From Oxalobacteraceae bacterium (GTDB lineage Bacteria > Pseudomonadota > Gammaproteobacteria > Burkholderiales > Burkholderiaceae_D): a stretch of 64,000 nucleotides of DNA. The stretch lies in contig JAIZVZ010000005.1 of NCBI GenBank assembly GCA_021768485.1, forward strand, positions 1 to 64,000, given 5' to 3'. This document shows positions 1 through 8,072 of this stretch, piece by piece. Every line of letters begins with the position of its first letter. The first letter of the stretch is position 1. The position numbers and the translations under genes are program-made. The notes below the pieces were generated by a model. The model saw only the letters and a list, made by a program, of their open reading frames with translations, did no database searches and was not told the origin of the DNA.

Positions 1-1071
1 GTCGAAGCTCGACAGCAGGTGGTAAAACTCGATGGCGCGCGCCTCGCGCTCGATTTCGTTGAGCGCCAGGCCCATCGCCACCCGCATGTAAAACGCCTGT
101 GGCATTTCGATCCGGACTTCGTCGATGTGCAGGAAATAGCGGTCGTACAGGGTCTGCAGGCCGATATAGCCGAATTGCAGGTCGCGTTCGGCGACGATGG
201 CCGCGGCCAGCTGCGGCAGATCGAATTGTCCGAGCTTGTCGTCGAGCAGCTCGGCCTGGATGCCTTTTTTGATATAGGCCGGGAAATAGTCGAGGTATTC
301 GGCGGCGCTGTCCTTTTGCGCCACTTCGCGCCCGAACACTTCCTTGCGCACGGTGTGCAGCAGCAGGCGCGCCGTCACCTGGCCGTAGGCCGGGTCTTTT
401 TCCATCAGCGCGCGGGCCGCCAGGATGGCCGATTTGTGCAATTCCTCGACCGGCACGCCGTCGTACAGGTTCTTGATGGTTTCGCTGAAAATGGCGTCTG
501 CATCGACGTGCTGCTCGAGGCCGACGCAGGCCGCGGCGATCAGTTCGCGCACGCGGTTCTGGTCAAGCACCCGGCGCACGCCGTCTTCGGTGACGTGCAG
601 CGGCGTTTCGCCGGCGGCCGGCTGGGCCAGCTGCTGCAGGCGCCGTTCTTCCATGTGCTTGGCGCGATACAGCACATAGGCGCGCGCCACGTCATGTTCG
701 CCCGAGCGCATCAGCGACAGTTCGACCTGATCCTGGATATCTTCGATATGAAAGGTGCCGCCGGTCGGCTGACGGCGCACCAGGGCCGACACCACATTGC
801 CGGTCAGTTGCTCGACCAGTTCGCGCACGCGGGCCGAGGCCGCGCCCTGGCCGCCGTTGACGGCCAAAAAGGCCTTGGTCACGGCGATTGAGATTTTCAG
901 CGGTTCGAAGGCAACCACGGCGCCGTTGCGGCGGATGATGCGGTAGTCGTAAGCGGCATTTGCGCCCGCCAGCGCGGCGCTGCCGATCGTCGTCGGCGAA
1001 ATGTCGGTGGAAATGGATGCGAGAGCGGGTGGAATGCTGTCTTGGGTGCTGTCTTGAGTGGTGGTTTGCAT
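1..1071 (-). CDS. nrdA: Ribonucleoside-diphosphate reductase alpha subunit, N-terminal part (runs off the window)
   Basis: Large subunit of class I ribonucleotide reductase, which reduces ribonucleotides to deoxyribonucleotides in the cytoplasm. The 357 visible codons hold an ATP-cone-type allosteric domain beginning around residue 42 (YRIIRRNGAVVAFEPLKI) and then the start of the alpha-subunit helical region (YDRYFLHIDEVRIEMPQAFYMRVAMGLA, seen as two adjacent segments). The start at 1071 is chosen because AGGAGG lies just upstream. The catalytic barrel and any nrdB would lie to the left, outside the window. Two NrdR boxes and a promoter lie about 170-225 bp upstream, which supports the assignment independently. 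The gene is cut by the window edge, not broken. Confidence 0.93.
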   Translation of the reverse strand, partial: MQTTTQDSTQDSIPPALASISTDISPTTIGSAALAGANAAYDYRIIRRNGAVVAFEPLKISIAVTKAFLAVNGGQGAASARVRELVEQLTGNVVSALVRRQPTGGTFHIEDIQDQVELSLMRSGEHDVARAYVLYRAKHMEERRLQQLAQPAAGETPLHVTEDGVRRVLDQNRVRELIAAACVGLEQHVDADAIFSETIKNLYDGVPVEELHKSAILAARALMEKDPAYGQVTARLLLHTVRKEVFGREVAQKDSAAEYLDYFPAYIKKGIQAELLDDKLGQFDLPQLAAAIVAERDLQFGYIGLQTLYDRYFLHIDEVRIEMPQAFYMRVAMGLALNEIEREARAIEFYHLLSSFD

Positions 1072-1240
1072 TTTGCCTCCTGGAATAGCAATGTGCGCAT
1101 TGCCATCCTTGCGGTTATGAATTAGAACGCCCGACACTGCCGGAGTTCACCAGGTTTTGCTGCGGTCCATCTGCTGTCAGTGTCGGGAGGGAGCCCGCGC
1201 CGGCGTCGAAGGGAGAAAAAATAGCGTATTGCTTTTACGC

Positions 1241-1270
1241 AATATAAAACACTACATCTAGTGCGGTCAA
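1241..1270 (-). promoter_or_regulatory. Predicted nrdA promoter (-35/-10)
   Basis: On the minus strand TTGACC (1265-1270) is followed after 18 bp by TATATT (1241-1246). This is a good sigma-70-type pair facing nrdA. The spacer is filled by NrdR box 1, so bound NrdR would block RNA polymerase. The predicted leader is about 160 nt. The hexamers are seen in the sequence; their use is inferred. Confidence 0.6.
1249..1264. promoter_or_regulatory. NrdR box 1
   Basis: ACACTACATCTAGTGC fits the known NrdR-box pattern acaCwAtATaTwGtgt, with its ACTA and TAGT cores. It sits inside the -35/-10 spacer of the predicted nrdA promoter. Its centre is exactly 31 bp from the second box, the three-helical-turn spacing typical of paired NrdR boxes. 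Confidence 0.75.
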
Positions 1271-1279
1271 GTCAATATT

Positions 1280-1295
1280 TTACTAATTGTAGTGC
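1280..1295. promoter_or_regulatory. NrdR box 2
   Basis: TTACTAATTGTAGTGC is the second, slightly weaker member of the pair (ACTA and TAGT cores kept). It lies just upstream of the predicted -35 of nrdA and is spaced 31 bp centre to centre from box 1. Confidence 0.7.
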
Positions 1296-1623
1296 TTACT
1301 TGATGTCGATGCAACAGCTTTTATGGCTGGTTTCAGGACGGGGCGATGCCGCGCCGGTGCGGCCGGCGATGCGATATGCGATACACGGGGCCGTATCGGG
1401 CAGCGCGCCGGCTTGCACGCACGGCGCGCGCGTCGTCCTTGCGGGCCGTGTTGCACGCGCCTGTCGCGCGCTGTCGTCGGCGCAGCCTGTGGCGAGGGCG
1501 CGCCTCGCAAGGCGGCCGTCGATGGCGCCGAAAACGGCGGAGCGGATTGGGGAAAATGGCCGGTGGCGGCCGCAGTGCAGAAGGGCGTGGCTGGCGGCGC
1601 CGGCCGTCAGCGGTCTGCGCCGC
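1296..1623. other. Gene-free stretch between nrdA control region and pilR
   Basis: About 330 bp of GC-rich DNA between the NrdR boxes and the pilR stop codon. Several frames stay open by composition, but none shows a recognisable domain or a convincing ribosome-binding site. I see no ampD, which often follows pilR in related bacteria. Confidence 0.5.
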
Positions 1624-3051
1624 TCAGCCTTCCGGCGTGGTGATCTCGAGCTTTTGCATCTGGTAGCGCAGCTGGCGCAGGCTGATGCCCAGTAATTGCG
1701 CTGCCTGTGTCCGGTTGAACTGGGTTTGGGCCAGGGCGCGCAAGATGATATCGCGCTCGACCTCGATCAGGTAGTCGGGCAGGCAGGGCGGCAAAAATGC
1801 GTTGCCTGCCAGCGGCGCCGACGGTACCGCCGCAGCCACCGCTGTTGCCGGCGGCAGCGGATCGGCGGCAGCGGCCGGTGCCGCGCCGGCGCGCGCCGGT
1901 TTCATGAACAGGTCGCTCGCTTCGATGATGCCGTCGTTGGCATAGGCCACGGCGCGTTCGAGGATATTTTCGAGTTCGCGCACATTGCCGGGGAAATGAT
2001 AGGCCTGCAAGGCCGGCAGCGCCTGCGGGGCCAGTCTGGCGCGCGGCCCGCCGGCCGCCAGCCGCTCGAGAATGGCGTTGCTAAGCAGCGGCAAATCGTC
2101 GAGCCGGTCGCGCAGCGGCGGCAGCGCCAGTTCGATGACATTGAGACGGTAAAACAGATCCTGCCGGAAGCTGCCGCGTTCGACGCAGGCGGCCAGGTCC
2201 TGGTGGGTGGCGCTGATGATGCGCACGTCGACCGCCTCTTCGGTGGTGGCGCCGAGCTTGCGCACGCGCCGCTCCTGGATTGCCCGCAGCAGTTTGACTT
2301 GCATGGCCAGCGGCAGGTCGGCCACCTCGTCGAGCAAGAGCGTGCCGCCGTGGGCGGCCTGGAAAAAGCCGTCACGCTCGTCGTTGGCGCCGGTAAACGC
2401 CCCTTTGCGATAGCCGAAGAATTCGGCTTCCATCAGTGTTTCCGGAATGGCGCCGCAATTGACGGCGATAAAAGGCTGGCCGGCGCGCGCGCTCTGGGCG
2501 TGGATTTCGCGCGCCGCCAGCTCCTTGCCGCTGCCCGATTCGCCGCTGATGGCAATCGGCGCCATGCTGCGCGCCAGGCGCGCAATTTGCGCGCGCAAGC
2601 TCTGCATTGCCTCGGAAATTCCGGTCAGGCGGGTGCTGGCCGGCGGCCCGAGCGCCTCGAAGCTGCCGGGCGCCGGCCTGGCTTGCGGCAGGCGCAGCGC
2701 CGACTGCACCATCAATCGCAATGGCTCGAGCCCTACCGGTTTGCAGATGTAATCGAAAGCCCCCAGCTTGAGCGCCAGCACGGCATTGTCGGCGCTGCCA
2801 AAGGCCGTGATGACGGCGATCGGCGTATTCTTGAAGCGGCCGGCGACTTCGCGCACCAGGTCCAGGCCCAGACCGTCGGGCAGGCGCATGTCGGTCAAAA
2901 CCAGCGCATAGCTGTTGCGATCGAGCAGGGCCCGCGCCTGCTTGAGGTCTTCGGCGGTGTCGACGTCGAGGCCCATCTTGAGCAAGGTGATTTCCAGCAG
3001 TTCCCGCAGATCGGCTTCGTCGTCGACCACTAAAATGCGCGGTGCGCTCAT
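1624..3051 (-). CDS. pilR: Sigma-54-dependent response regulator, PilR type
   Basis: NtrC-family activator of 475 residues that probably switches on type IV pilus genes when phosphorylated by PilS. The receiver domain covers roughly residues 1-120, with acidic D10/D11 and phospho-acceptor D54 (LTDMRLPDG). The AAA+ domain follows, with Walker A GESGSGKE near residue 169 and the sigma-54 contact loop GAFTGA near 216. A Fis-type helix-turn-helix lies at the C-terminus (FNRTQAAQLLGISLRQLRYQ). The start codon overlaps the stop of pilS by 4 bp, so the two are translationally coupled. The pairing with pilS and the neighbourhood with ypjD and ffh favour PilR over other NtrC-like regulators. Pilin genes are not in the window. 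Confidence 0.85.
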   Translation of the reverse strand: MSAPRILVVDDEADLRELLEITLLKMGLDVDTAEDLKQARALLDRNSYALVLTDMRLPDGLGLDLVREVAGRFKNTPIAVITAFGSADNAVLALKLGAFDYICKPVGLEPLRLMVQSALRLPQARPAPGSFEALGPPASTRLTGISEAMQSLRAQIARLARSMAPIAISGESGSGKELAAREIHAQSARAGQPFIAVNCGAIPETLMEAEFFGYRKGAFTGANDERDGFFQAAHGGTLLLDEVADLPLAMQVKLLRAIQERRVRKLGATTEEAVDVRIISATHQDLAACVERGSFRQDLFYRLNVIELALPPLRDRLDDLPLLSNAILERLAAGGPRARLAPQALPALQAYHFPGNVRELENILERAVAYANDGIIEASDLFMKPARAGAAPAAAADPLPPATAVAAAVPSAPLAGNAFLPPCLPDYLIEVERDIILRALAQTQFNRTQAAQLLGISLRQLRYQMQKLEITTPEG

Positions 3052-4808
3052 TGCGATTCCCCCTTGCTCGTGGTGTTGGCCGCGGCCGGCGCACGGCGCG
3101 GCCGCGGTGCTGAAAAGCGCAGCACAAAGCGGCCGGTGGCCGTGCTGCCGGGCCGGGCGAGGGCATCGTTACGGTATTCGTAATCGAGCAGCGCCGCGTT
3201 GTTCAGGCACAATTCGCGGGCGACATACAGGCCCAGACCGGTGCCCTTGCTGGAGGTGGTATAAAACGGCTCGAACAAATGGGCCCGGACCGTCGGCACG
3301 ATGCCGGGACCGTCGTCGAGCACATGCAGTTCGAGCCGCCGGCCCTTGTTTTGCACCACTTGCAGGCGAATGCTGTCGGCCTCGCCGCTGGCATAGCGAA
3401 TGGCATTGGTGAGCAGATTGACCACGATCTGGCGCAGATGCAGGGCATCGAAGTGCGCCACCAGCGCTTGCGGGTTCAGGTCGGCGGTCCAGGCCAGCAC
3501 GATCGCATGCTCGGCCAGGCCATGGGTTTCCTTAAATTCGGTCAACAAGTCGGCAAAGAAGGAGGGCAGGGCGATCGCTTCGATCTGGGCTTTGCGCGAC
3601 AGGTGCAAGATGTCGCCAATCAGGCGATTGACCCGTTCGACGTTGTCGCCGACGATGCGCAGCAGGCGGCGCTGCGCCGGCTCCGTCACGTCTTCGTCGA
3701 GCAGGGCCGCGGCATGGCCGATGGCCGACAGCGGGTTGCGTACTTCATGCGCCAGGCTGGCCGTCAGGCGCCCCATCGATGCCAGTTTCAGCTGGTGAGC
3801 CTGGTTTTCGATATTGCCGATGTCTTGCATGAAAATGACGGTATGCGCCTGCCGCACATCGCCGCTGTCGCTGCGGGCAAAACGCAATTTCAGATGGACG
3901 GTCAGGTCGCGCCTGGCCTGACTGACATTTTCGCCGGGGGTCAGCGTGATGAATACCGCATCGTCGGCGGCGCCCGGGTTTTCGGGCGTGAGGCTGTCGC
4001 CGGCGTTTGCCGCATGTTGCTCGCGCCAGGCGTCAAAGGCGGCTGTCAGCGGTGCCATGGCCTCGACGGCCGCCAGGCTGAAGGCGGTCTGCGGCGGCGC
4101 CAGGCCCAGCATGCTTTGCGCCGCCGGATTCATGCTGTGCACCATGCCGGCGCGGTCGAGCACGAGGACGCCGTCGCCGACGGCGGCGATGACGAGGCGG
4201 TTGATCGCTTGCTGCACGCCGAGGTCGGCGCCGCGCCGCAAGGCCAGCTCTTCCTGGCCGATCAGGCGGGCTGCCAGACGGTTGACCACCAGCACCGAGG
4301 CGAAAAAGGCCGAACCATAGAGTGCCGATTGCAGCACGGTGGGGTCGCCGTCGTTCATGAGTGCCTGCAGCACGCTTTCGGCCAGCAGAAACAGGGTGAC
4401 CAGTGCGCTGAAAAACAGTGCCAGCAGCAGCGGCGCCAGGATGGCGGCGCCGGCCAGCGGCAGCAGATACAAGATCGCCAGCCCGCTGCGGGCGCCGCCG
4501 CCCGTCACATACAGCATGGAAATGACGACGATGTCGATCGCGACCTGCGTCAGCAGTTGCAGCAGGAAGCGGCGGCGGTAATGGACCGTGAGGACGGCCG
4601 CCAGCACGGCCAGGATCAGGTAGGCCAGACAGGTTTTGCCGTAAATGAATTCGCCGGCCAGCCGCAAGCCCTTGCTGCTAAAACTGAGATAGACGAGCAG
4701 CACGGCCGCCACCACCACCCGGGTCGCGTTAAGGGTTTGCAGCGAGCGCCAAAAACTGTCGCGCGACAGGCTTGCGGCCTCGGCCGGCATCAGCGCGGCG
4801 CCGCTCAT
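3048..4808 (-). CDS. pilS: Sensor histidine kinase, PilS type
   Basis: Inner-membrane sensor kinase of 586 residues, partner of PilR. The N-terminal third holds about six hydrophobic segments (YLILAVLAAVLTV, AILYLLPLAGAAILAPLLLA and others). A PAS-like domain follows, then HisKA with LAHEVRNPLSAIGHAA (phospho-acceptor H354) and an HATPase domain (VVNLLTNAIRYA, DDGPGIV, GTGLGLYVARELC). I place the start at 4808 (MSGAALMPAE), four bases after the upstream stop; a longer reading to 5000 would run through the PP0621 gene. Its 3' end overlaps pilR by 4 bp. The specific signal is unknown. Confidence 0.83.
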   Translation of the reverse strand: MSGAALMPAEAASLSRDSFWRSLQTLNATRVVVAAVLLVYLSFSSKGLRLAGEFIYGKTCLAYLILAVLAAVLTVHYRRRFLLQLLTQVAIDIVVISMLYVTGGGARSGLAILYLLPLAGAAILAPLLLALFFSALVTLFLLAESVLQALMNDGDPTVLQSALYGSAFFASVLVVNRLAARLIGQEELALRRGADLGVQQAINRLVIAAVGDGVLVLDRAGMVHSMNPAAQSMLGLAPPQTAFSLAAVEAMAPLTAAFDAWREQHAANAGDSLTPENPGAADDAVFITLTPGENVSQARRDLTVHLKLRFARSDSGDVRQAHTVIFMQDIGNIENQAHQLKLASMGRLTASLAHEVRNPLSAIGHAAALLDEDVTEPAQRRLLRIVGDNVERVNRLIGDILHLSRKAQIEAIALPSFFADLLTEFKETHGLAEHAIVLAWTADLNPQALVAHFDALHLRQIVVNLLTNAIRYASGEADSIRLQVVQNKGRRLELHVLDDGPGIVPTVRAHLFEPFYTTSSKGTGLGLYVARELCLNNAALLDYEYRNDALARPGSTATGRFVLRFSAPRPRRAPAAANTTSKGESQ

Positions 4809-4812
4809 GGCC

Positions 4813-5061
4813 TCACTGACGGGAAAAGAACTGGCGGCGGTGCTGTTCGCAACAAAATACCTGCGCGCCCTCGCCGACCGCTTCCGGTGCCGGAATATAC
4901 AGACCGCATTGCGCGCAACTGACCATGTGTTGGCTGGGCCGCGCCCCGCCGCCCGGCATGTCGCGCCGGATCGGGCCCGAACTGGCCGACGGCCGGGCAC
5001 TCTTGGCGCGTAGCGCCATTACTACCAGCACGATCAGCGCCAGCCAGAAGAGAACTCTCAT
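4813..5061 (-). CDS. PP0621 family small membrane/zinc-ribbon-like protein
   Basis: An 82-residue protein. It has one N-terminal transmembrane helix (MRVLFWLALIVLVVMAL), a basic linker, and a C-terminal segment with cysteines arranged CAQCGLYIPAPEAV...FCCEQH, which looks like a small metal-binding knuckle. The pattern matches the PP0621 family found between ypjD and pilS in related bacteria. The start at 5061 overlaps the stop of the upstream CcsA-like gene by 4 bp, and pilS begins 4 bp downstream, so all four genes probably form one operon. The function is unknown. The cysteine cluster is seen directly; zinc binding is inferred. Confidence 0.7.
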   Translation of the reverse strand: MRVLFWLALIVLVVMALRAKSARPSASSGPIRRDMPGGGARPSQHMVSCAQCGLYIPAPEAVGEGAQVFCCEQHRRQFFSRQ

Positions 5062-5867
5062 ACCAATGTCCTGTGCAAAATCGCTTCCAATACGAAGCGG
5101 CTGCCGACGTAGGCCAGCAGCAAAGTGGTGAAGCCGGCCAGCGTAAAGCGCAGTGCCGTCTTGCCGCGCCAGCCGCGCCAGGCGCGTCCGGCCAGCAGCG
5201 CGCCGAACAGCAGCCACGACAGCAGGGCGAACACCGATTTGTGATCCCATTGCAGGGGCTTGCCGAAAACCTGTTCCGAAAACACGATGCCCGATACCAG
5301 CGTCAGCGTCAGCAGGGAGAAACCGATCGCAATCAGGCGAAACAGCAGTTTTTCCATCGTCATCAGCGCCGGCAGCTGGTCGATCGCCTGCACGTACCAC
5401 ATGCTGCGCACGGCCGTGCCGCGCGTATGCAGGCGCGAATCCTGCAAGGACATCAAGACGGCGTGGAAGGCGGCGATGGTCAGGCTGCTGTAAGCGAGGA
5501 TGGCGACGGCGATGTGCCAGCCATACCAGACCGATTTGCCCGCCAGCGACACCACGCTGCCGGGGAAGATCAGTTGCAGGATCAGGGTCAGTACGGCGAC
5601 CGGCAAGACGAGCATGCGCAAGCCGTCCAGCGACAGGTTGCGGTTTTCAATCCAGTAGGCGGCGACCGAGATCCACATCGCGGCCGACAGCATGATGGCG
5701 AAGCCGACCCGCAGCGCGCCGGGCACGATGGCATCGACATACAGGGCTGCGCCGTGCAGCAGCCAGGCGAGCGCGGTGCCGCCGGCGATCAGGCGCGCAT
5801 GGCGCGCCGGTAAGAACGCGCAGGCCGCATACAGTACTGCGGCGAGAACAAAAAATAGGGTTTGCAT
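5058..5867 (-). CDS. CcsA/YpjD-like cytochrome c assembly family membrane protein
   Basis: A 269-residue integral membrane protein with about eight hydrophobic segments. It carries the family signature around WYGWHIAVAILAYSSLTIAA and WDHKSVFALLSWLLFGALLA, where conserved Trp and His residues in CcsA-type proteins handle haem. In E. coli the homologue YpjD is also encoded beside ffh. Whether this copy takes part in cytochrome c maturation is not shown by the sequence; no ccs or ccm partner genes are nearby. It is the first gene of the coupled run ypjD-PP0621-pilS-pilR. Confidence 0.75.
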   Translation of the reverse strand: MQTLFFVLAAVLYAACAFLPARHARLIAGGTALAWLLHGAALYVDAIVPGALRVGFAIMLSAAMWISVAAYWIENRNLSLDGLRMLVLPVAVLTLILQLIFPGSVVSLAGKSVWYGWHIAVAILAYSSLTIAAFHAVLMSLQDSRLHTRGTAVRSMWYVQAIDQLPALMTMEKLLFRLIAIGFSLLTLTLVSGIVFSEQVFGKPLQWDHKSVFALLSWLLFGALLAGRAWRGWRGKTALRFTLAGFTTLLLAYVGSRFVLEAILHRTLV

Positions 5868-5933
5868 AGATTAAGAGTCTACACCATGTCGCTGGCGCCA
5901 GAAAATGCAGGCCAGGCTAGCCATAACAATAAA

Positions 5934-5964
5934 AATGCCTCCATCGTTGCGCAATGGAGGCATT
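5934..5964 (-). terminator. Intrinsic terminator after the SWIB gene
   Basis: Perfect 11-bp inverted repeat (5934-5944 and 5954-5964, AATGCCTCCAT/ATGGAGGCATT) with a 9-nt loop. On the minus strand it is followed by TTTTTATTGTTA. It lies 26 bp after the stop of the SWIB gene. Confidence 0.8.
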
Positions 5965-5990
5965 AACGCGCACTGCTGCGCAGACAGCGA

Positions 5991-6338
5991 TTATTTTAAA
6001 TGGTCGGAAATGAGCTTGGTCATTTCAAACATGGAAACTTGTGCCTTGCCGCCAAAAACAGCTTTGAGTTTGTCGTCAGCATTGATCATGCGGCGATTCG
6101 CTGCATCTTGCAAATCGAGCTTCTTGATGTATTCCCACACTTTTTTCGTCACTTCGGTACGTGGCAGTGGAGCTGCACCGACCACGGCGGCCAAAATGGT
6201 CGACGGCGTCATCGGTTTCATGAATGCGGCATTGGGTTTGCGTGGCGCCGCAGGCGCTTTGGCGGAAGCCGCTGTCTTTTCGGCTTTAGCCGCTGGTTTT
6301 TTCGCTGCTGCTACTGCGGGTTTTTTGGCTGTTGCCAT
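5991..6338 (-). CDS. SWIB/MDM2 domain protein with a histone-H1-like basic N-terminus
   Basis: A 115-residue protein. Residues 1-35 are a Lys/Ala/Pro-rich tail (AKKPAVAAAKKPAAKAEK) like bacterial histone H1-type tails. Residues 38-115 match the SWIB/BAF60b fold (LPRTEVTKKVWEYIKKLDLQ, MINADDKLKAVFG, MFEMTKLISDHLK). SWIB domains are best known from eukaryotic chromatin remodelling; bacterial copies are known in chlamydiae and several betaproteobacteria, with a presumed nucleoid or DNA-binding role. A strong ribosome-binding site (AAGGAGG) precedes the start at 6338. It forms a single-gene unit with its own terminator. Confidence 0.82.
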   Translation of the reverse strand: MATAKKPAVAAAKKPAAKAEKTAASAKAPAAPRKPNAAFMKPMTPSTILAAVVGAAPLPRTEVTKKVWEYIKKLDLQDAANRRMINADDKLKAVFGGKAQVSMFEMTKLISDHLK

Positions 6339-6486
6339 CTTCAGGCCTCCTTAACTAAACTATGGGGAAATTGCAAAATCATTTGCACGGCTCATATTGG
6401 TTGGGTTTTCGGCATGATGCAAGTGTTTTTCGCGTTTTCCCTGAGAGGTCGTTGCCAAAGTGCAATTTTTCTCATGGAAAGCGCCC

Positions 6487-6510
6487 GGAAAGGCCTGTTT
6501 TTGCCTTTCC
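6487..6510 (-). terminator. Hairpin after ffh
   Basis: Perfect 8-bp inverted repeat GGAAAGGC/GCCTTTCC with an 8-nt loop, 30 bp past the ffh stop codon. It has no clear U-run, so termination here is only a suggestion. Confidence 0.35.
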
Positions 6511-6540
6511 AGCCCCGTTACCGCGCCGGCCGGCCTGCCG

Positions 6541-7908
6541 TCAGCGCATGCCGGGCATCATGCCTTTCATGCTGCGCATCATTTTCATCATGCCGTTGCC
6601 TTGCAGCTTTTTCATCATCGATTGCATCTGTTCGAATTGTGCCAGCATCCGGTTGACTTCCTGGACCTGGACGCCGGCGCCGGCGGCGATGCGGCGTTTG
6701 CGGGTGGCCTTGATCAGTTCGGGCTTGGCGCGTTCCTGCGGCGTCATCGAATTGATGATGCCTTCCATGCGCCGCACCTGCTTGTCGGCATTGTCCATAT
6801 TGGCGCCGCCTGCGGCCTGCTGCAATTGCGCCGGCAGCTTGTCGAGCATGCTGGCCATGCCGCCCATTTTCTTCATCTGTCCGAGCTGCGACTTGAAGTC
6901 ATTGAGGTCGAATTTGCCGCCGATTTTGATTTTTTGCGCCAGATCCTGCGCCGCCTTGACGTCCACCCCTTTGCGCGCCTCTTCGACCAGCGCCAGGATA
7001 TCGCCCATGCCGAGGATGCGGTTGGCCATGCGGGTCGGGTCGAATGCCTCGAGGCCGTCGAGCTTTTCGGAGACGCCGGCGAACTTGACCGGCTTGCCGG
7101 TGATGTGGCGTACCGACAGCGCCGCCCCGCCGCGCGCATCGCCGTCGAGCTTGGTCAGCACAATGCCGGTCAGCGGCAAGGCATCGTTGAAGGCCTTGGC
7201 GGTATTGATCGCGTCCTGACCCAGCATGGCATCGACCACGAACAGCGTTTCGATCGGGTTGAGCGCCTTATGCAGGGCCGCGATTTCGGCCATCATGGCT
7301 TCGTCGATGCCCAGGCGGCCGGCGGTATCGACGATCAGCACGTCGTGGTAATGGCGTTTGGCATAATCGAGCGCGGCCAGCGCGATCGCGACCGGCTGGT
7401 CGTGCTCGGTAGACGGGAAAAAATCGGCGCCGACCTGCTTGCTGACCGATTGCAACTGGGCGATCGCCGCCGGCCGGTAGACGTCGGCCGAAACCGTCAG
7501 GACTTTTTTCTTTTTGTCTTCCTGCAGGTATTTGGCCAGCTTGCCGACCGTGGTGGTTTTACCGACGCCCTGCAAACCGGCCATCAGGATGATGGCTGGC
7601 GGTTGTTGCGCAAAGCTCAGCTGGGCGGCGGCCGGGCCGAGATCGGCCCCCATCAGCGCCGCCAGTTCGCGTTGCACGACGCCGACCAGGGCCTGGCCCG
7701 GGGTCAGCGAGGCGATCACTTCGGCGCCGAGCGCTTTTTCCTTGACGCTGGCGATGAACTGGCGCACGGCCGGCAGCGCGACGTCGGCTTCCAGCAGGGC
7801 CAGGCGCACTTCGCGCAGCATGTCGGCAGTATTGGTTTCGGTCAGGCGCGCTTCACCGCGCATGGTCTTGACGACTTTGGCGAGGCGCTGGGTCAGGTTA
7901 TCTAGCAT
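6541..7908 (-). CDS. ffh: Signal recognition particle protein Ffh
   Basis: GTPase of the signal recognition particle, which binds signal peptides of nascent membrane proteins and delivers them to FtsY. The N domain is at the start (MLDNLTQRLAKVVKTMRG). The G domain has P-loop GLQGVGKTTTVGKLAKYL, VDTAGRLG and TKLDGDARGG. The methionine-rich M domain is at the C-terminus, ending MMKMMRSMKGMMPGMR. I use the start at 7908, giving 455 residues, the usual Ffh length; an upstream in-frame start at 7965 would add an unrelated leader. It is on the same strand as the SWIB and ypjD genes but separated by about 200 bp. Confidence 0.97.
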   Translation of the reverse strand: MLDNLTQRLAKVVKTMRGEARLTETNTADMLREVRLALLEADVALPAVRQFIASVKEKALGAEVIASLTPGQALVGVVQRELAALMGADLGPAAAQLSFAQQPPAIILMAGLQGVGKTTTVGKLAKYLQEDKKKKVLTVSADVYRPAAIAQLQSVSKQVGADFFPSTEHDQPVAIALAALDYAKRHYHDVLIVDTAGRLGIDEAMMAEIAALHKALNPIETLFVVDAMLGQDAINTAKAFNDALPLTGIVLTKLDGDARGGAALSVRHITGKPVKFAGVSEKLDGLEAFDPTRMANRILGMGDILALVEEARKGVDVKAAQDLAQKIKIGGKFDLNDFKSQLGQMKKMGGMASMLDKLPAQLQQAAGGANMDNADKQVRRMEGIINSMTPQERAKPELIKATRKRRIAAGAGVQVQEVNRMLAQFEQMQSMMKKLQGNGMMKMMRSMKGMMPGMR

Positions 7909-8072
7909 GATCAGTCTATCCGGCAAGGGAATGGGTAAGGCAAGCGGGCGGGCTGCCGCGCACAATCCGCCATTTTACCCGATGCCGGCCCGAATGACGC
8001 CGGGCAGCGGCGCGGCAACGATAAAAGAACGATTTAATTCAAGGTTCTTATCGTTGGCGGGACGGTGCCGCC

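Noticed and set aside
1261-1695. Plus-strand open frames over the nrdA control region and pilR end
   Set aside because: They overlap the NrdR boxes and the real pilR gene, have Arg/Ala-rich random-looking composition and lack ribosome-binding sites.
3279-4922. Long plus-strand frame antisense to pilS (547 codons)
   Set aside because: High-GC shadow of pilS: Gln/Gly/Arg-rich with no domain; the minus-strand kinase motifs are unambiguous.
6460-7905. Long plus-strand frame antisense to ffh
   Set aside because: Composition artefact; Ffh motifs on the opposite strand explain the region.
8016-8056. Hairpin CAACGATAA...TTATCGTTG as terminator of the FliL-like gene
   Set aside because: The stem has a bulge and no U-run follows on the minus strand, so I did not call it a terminator.
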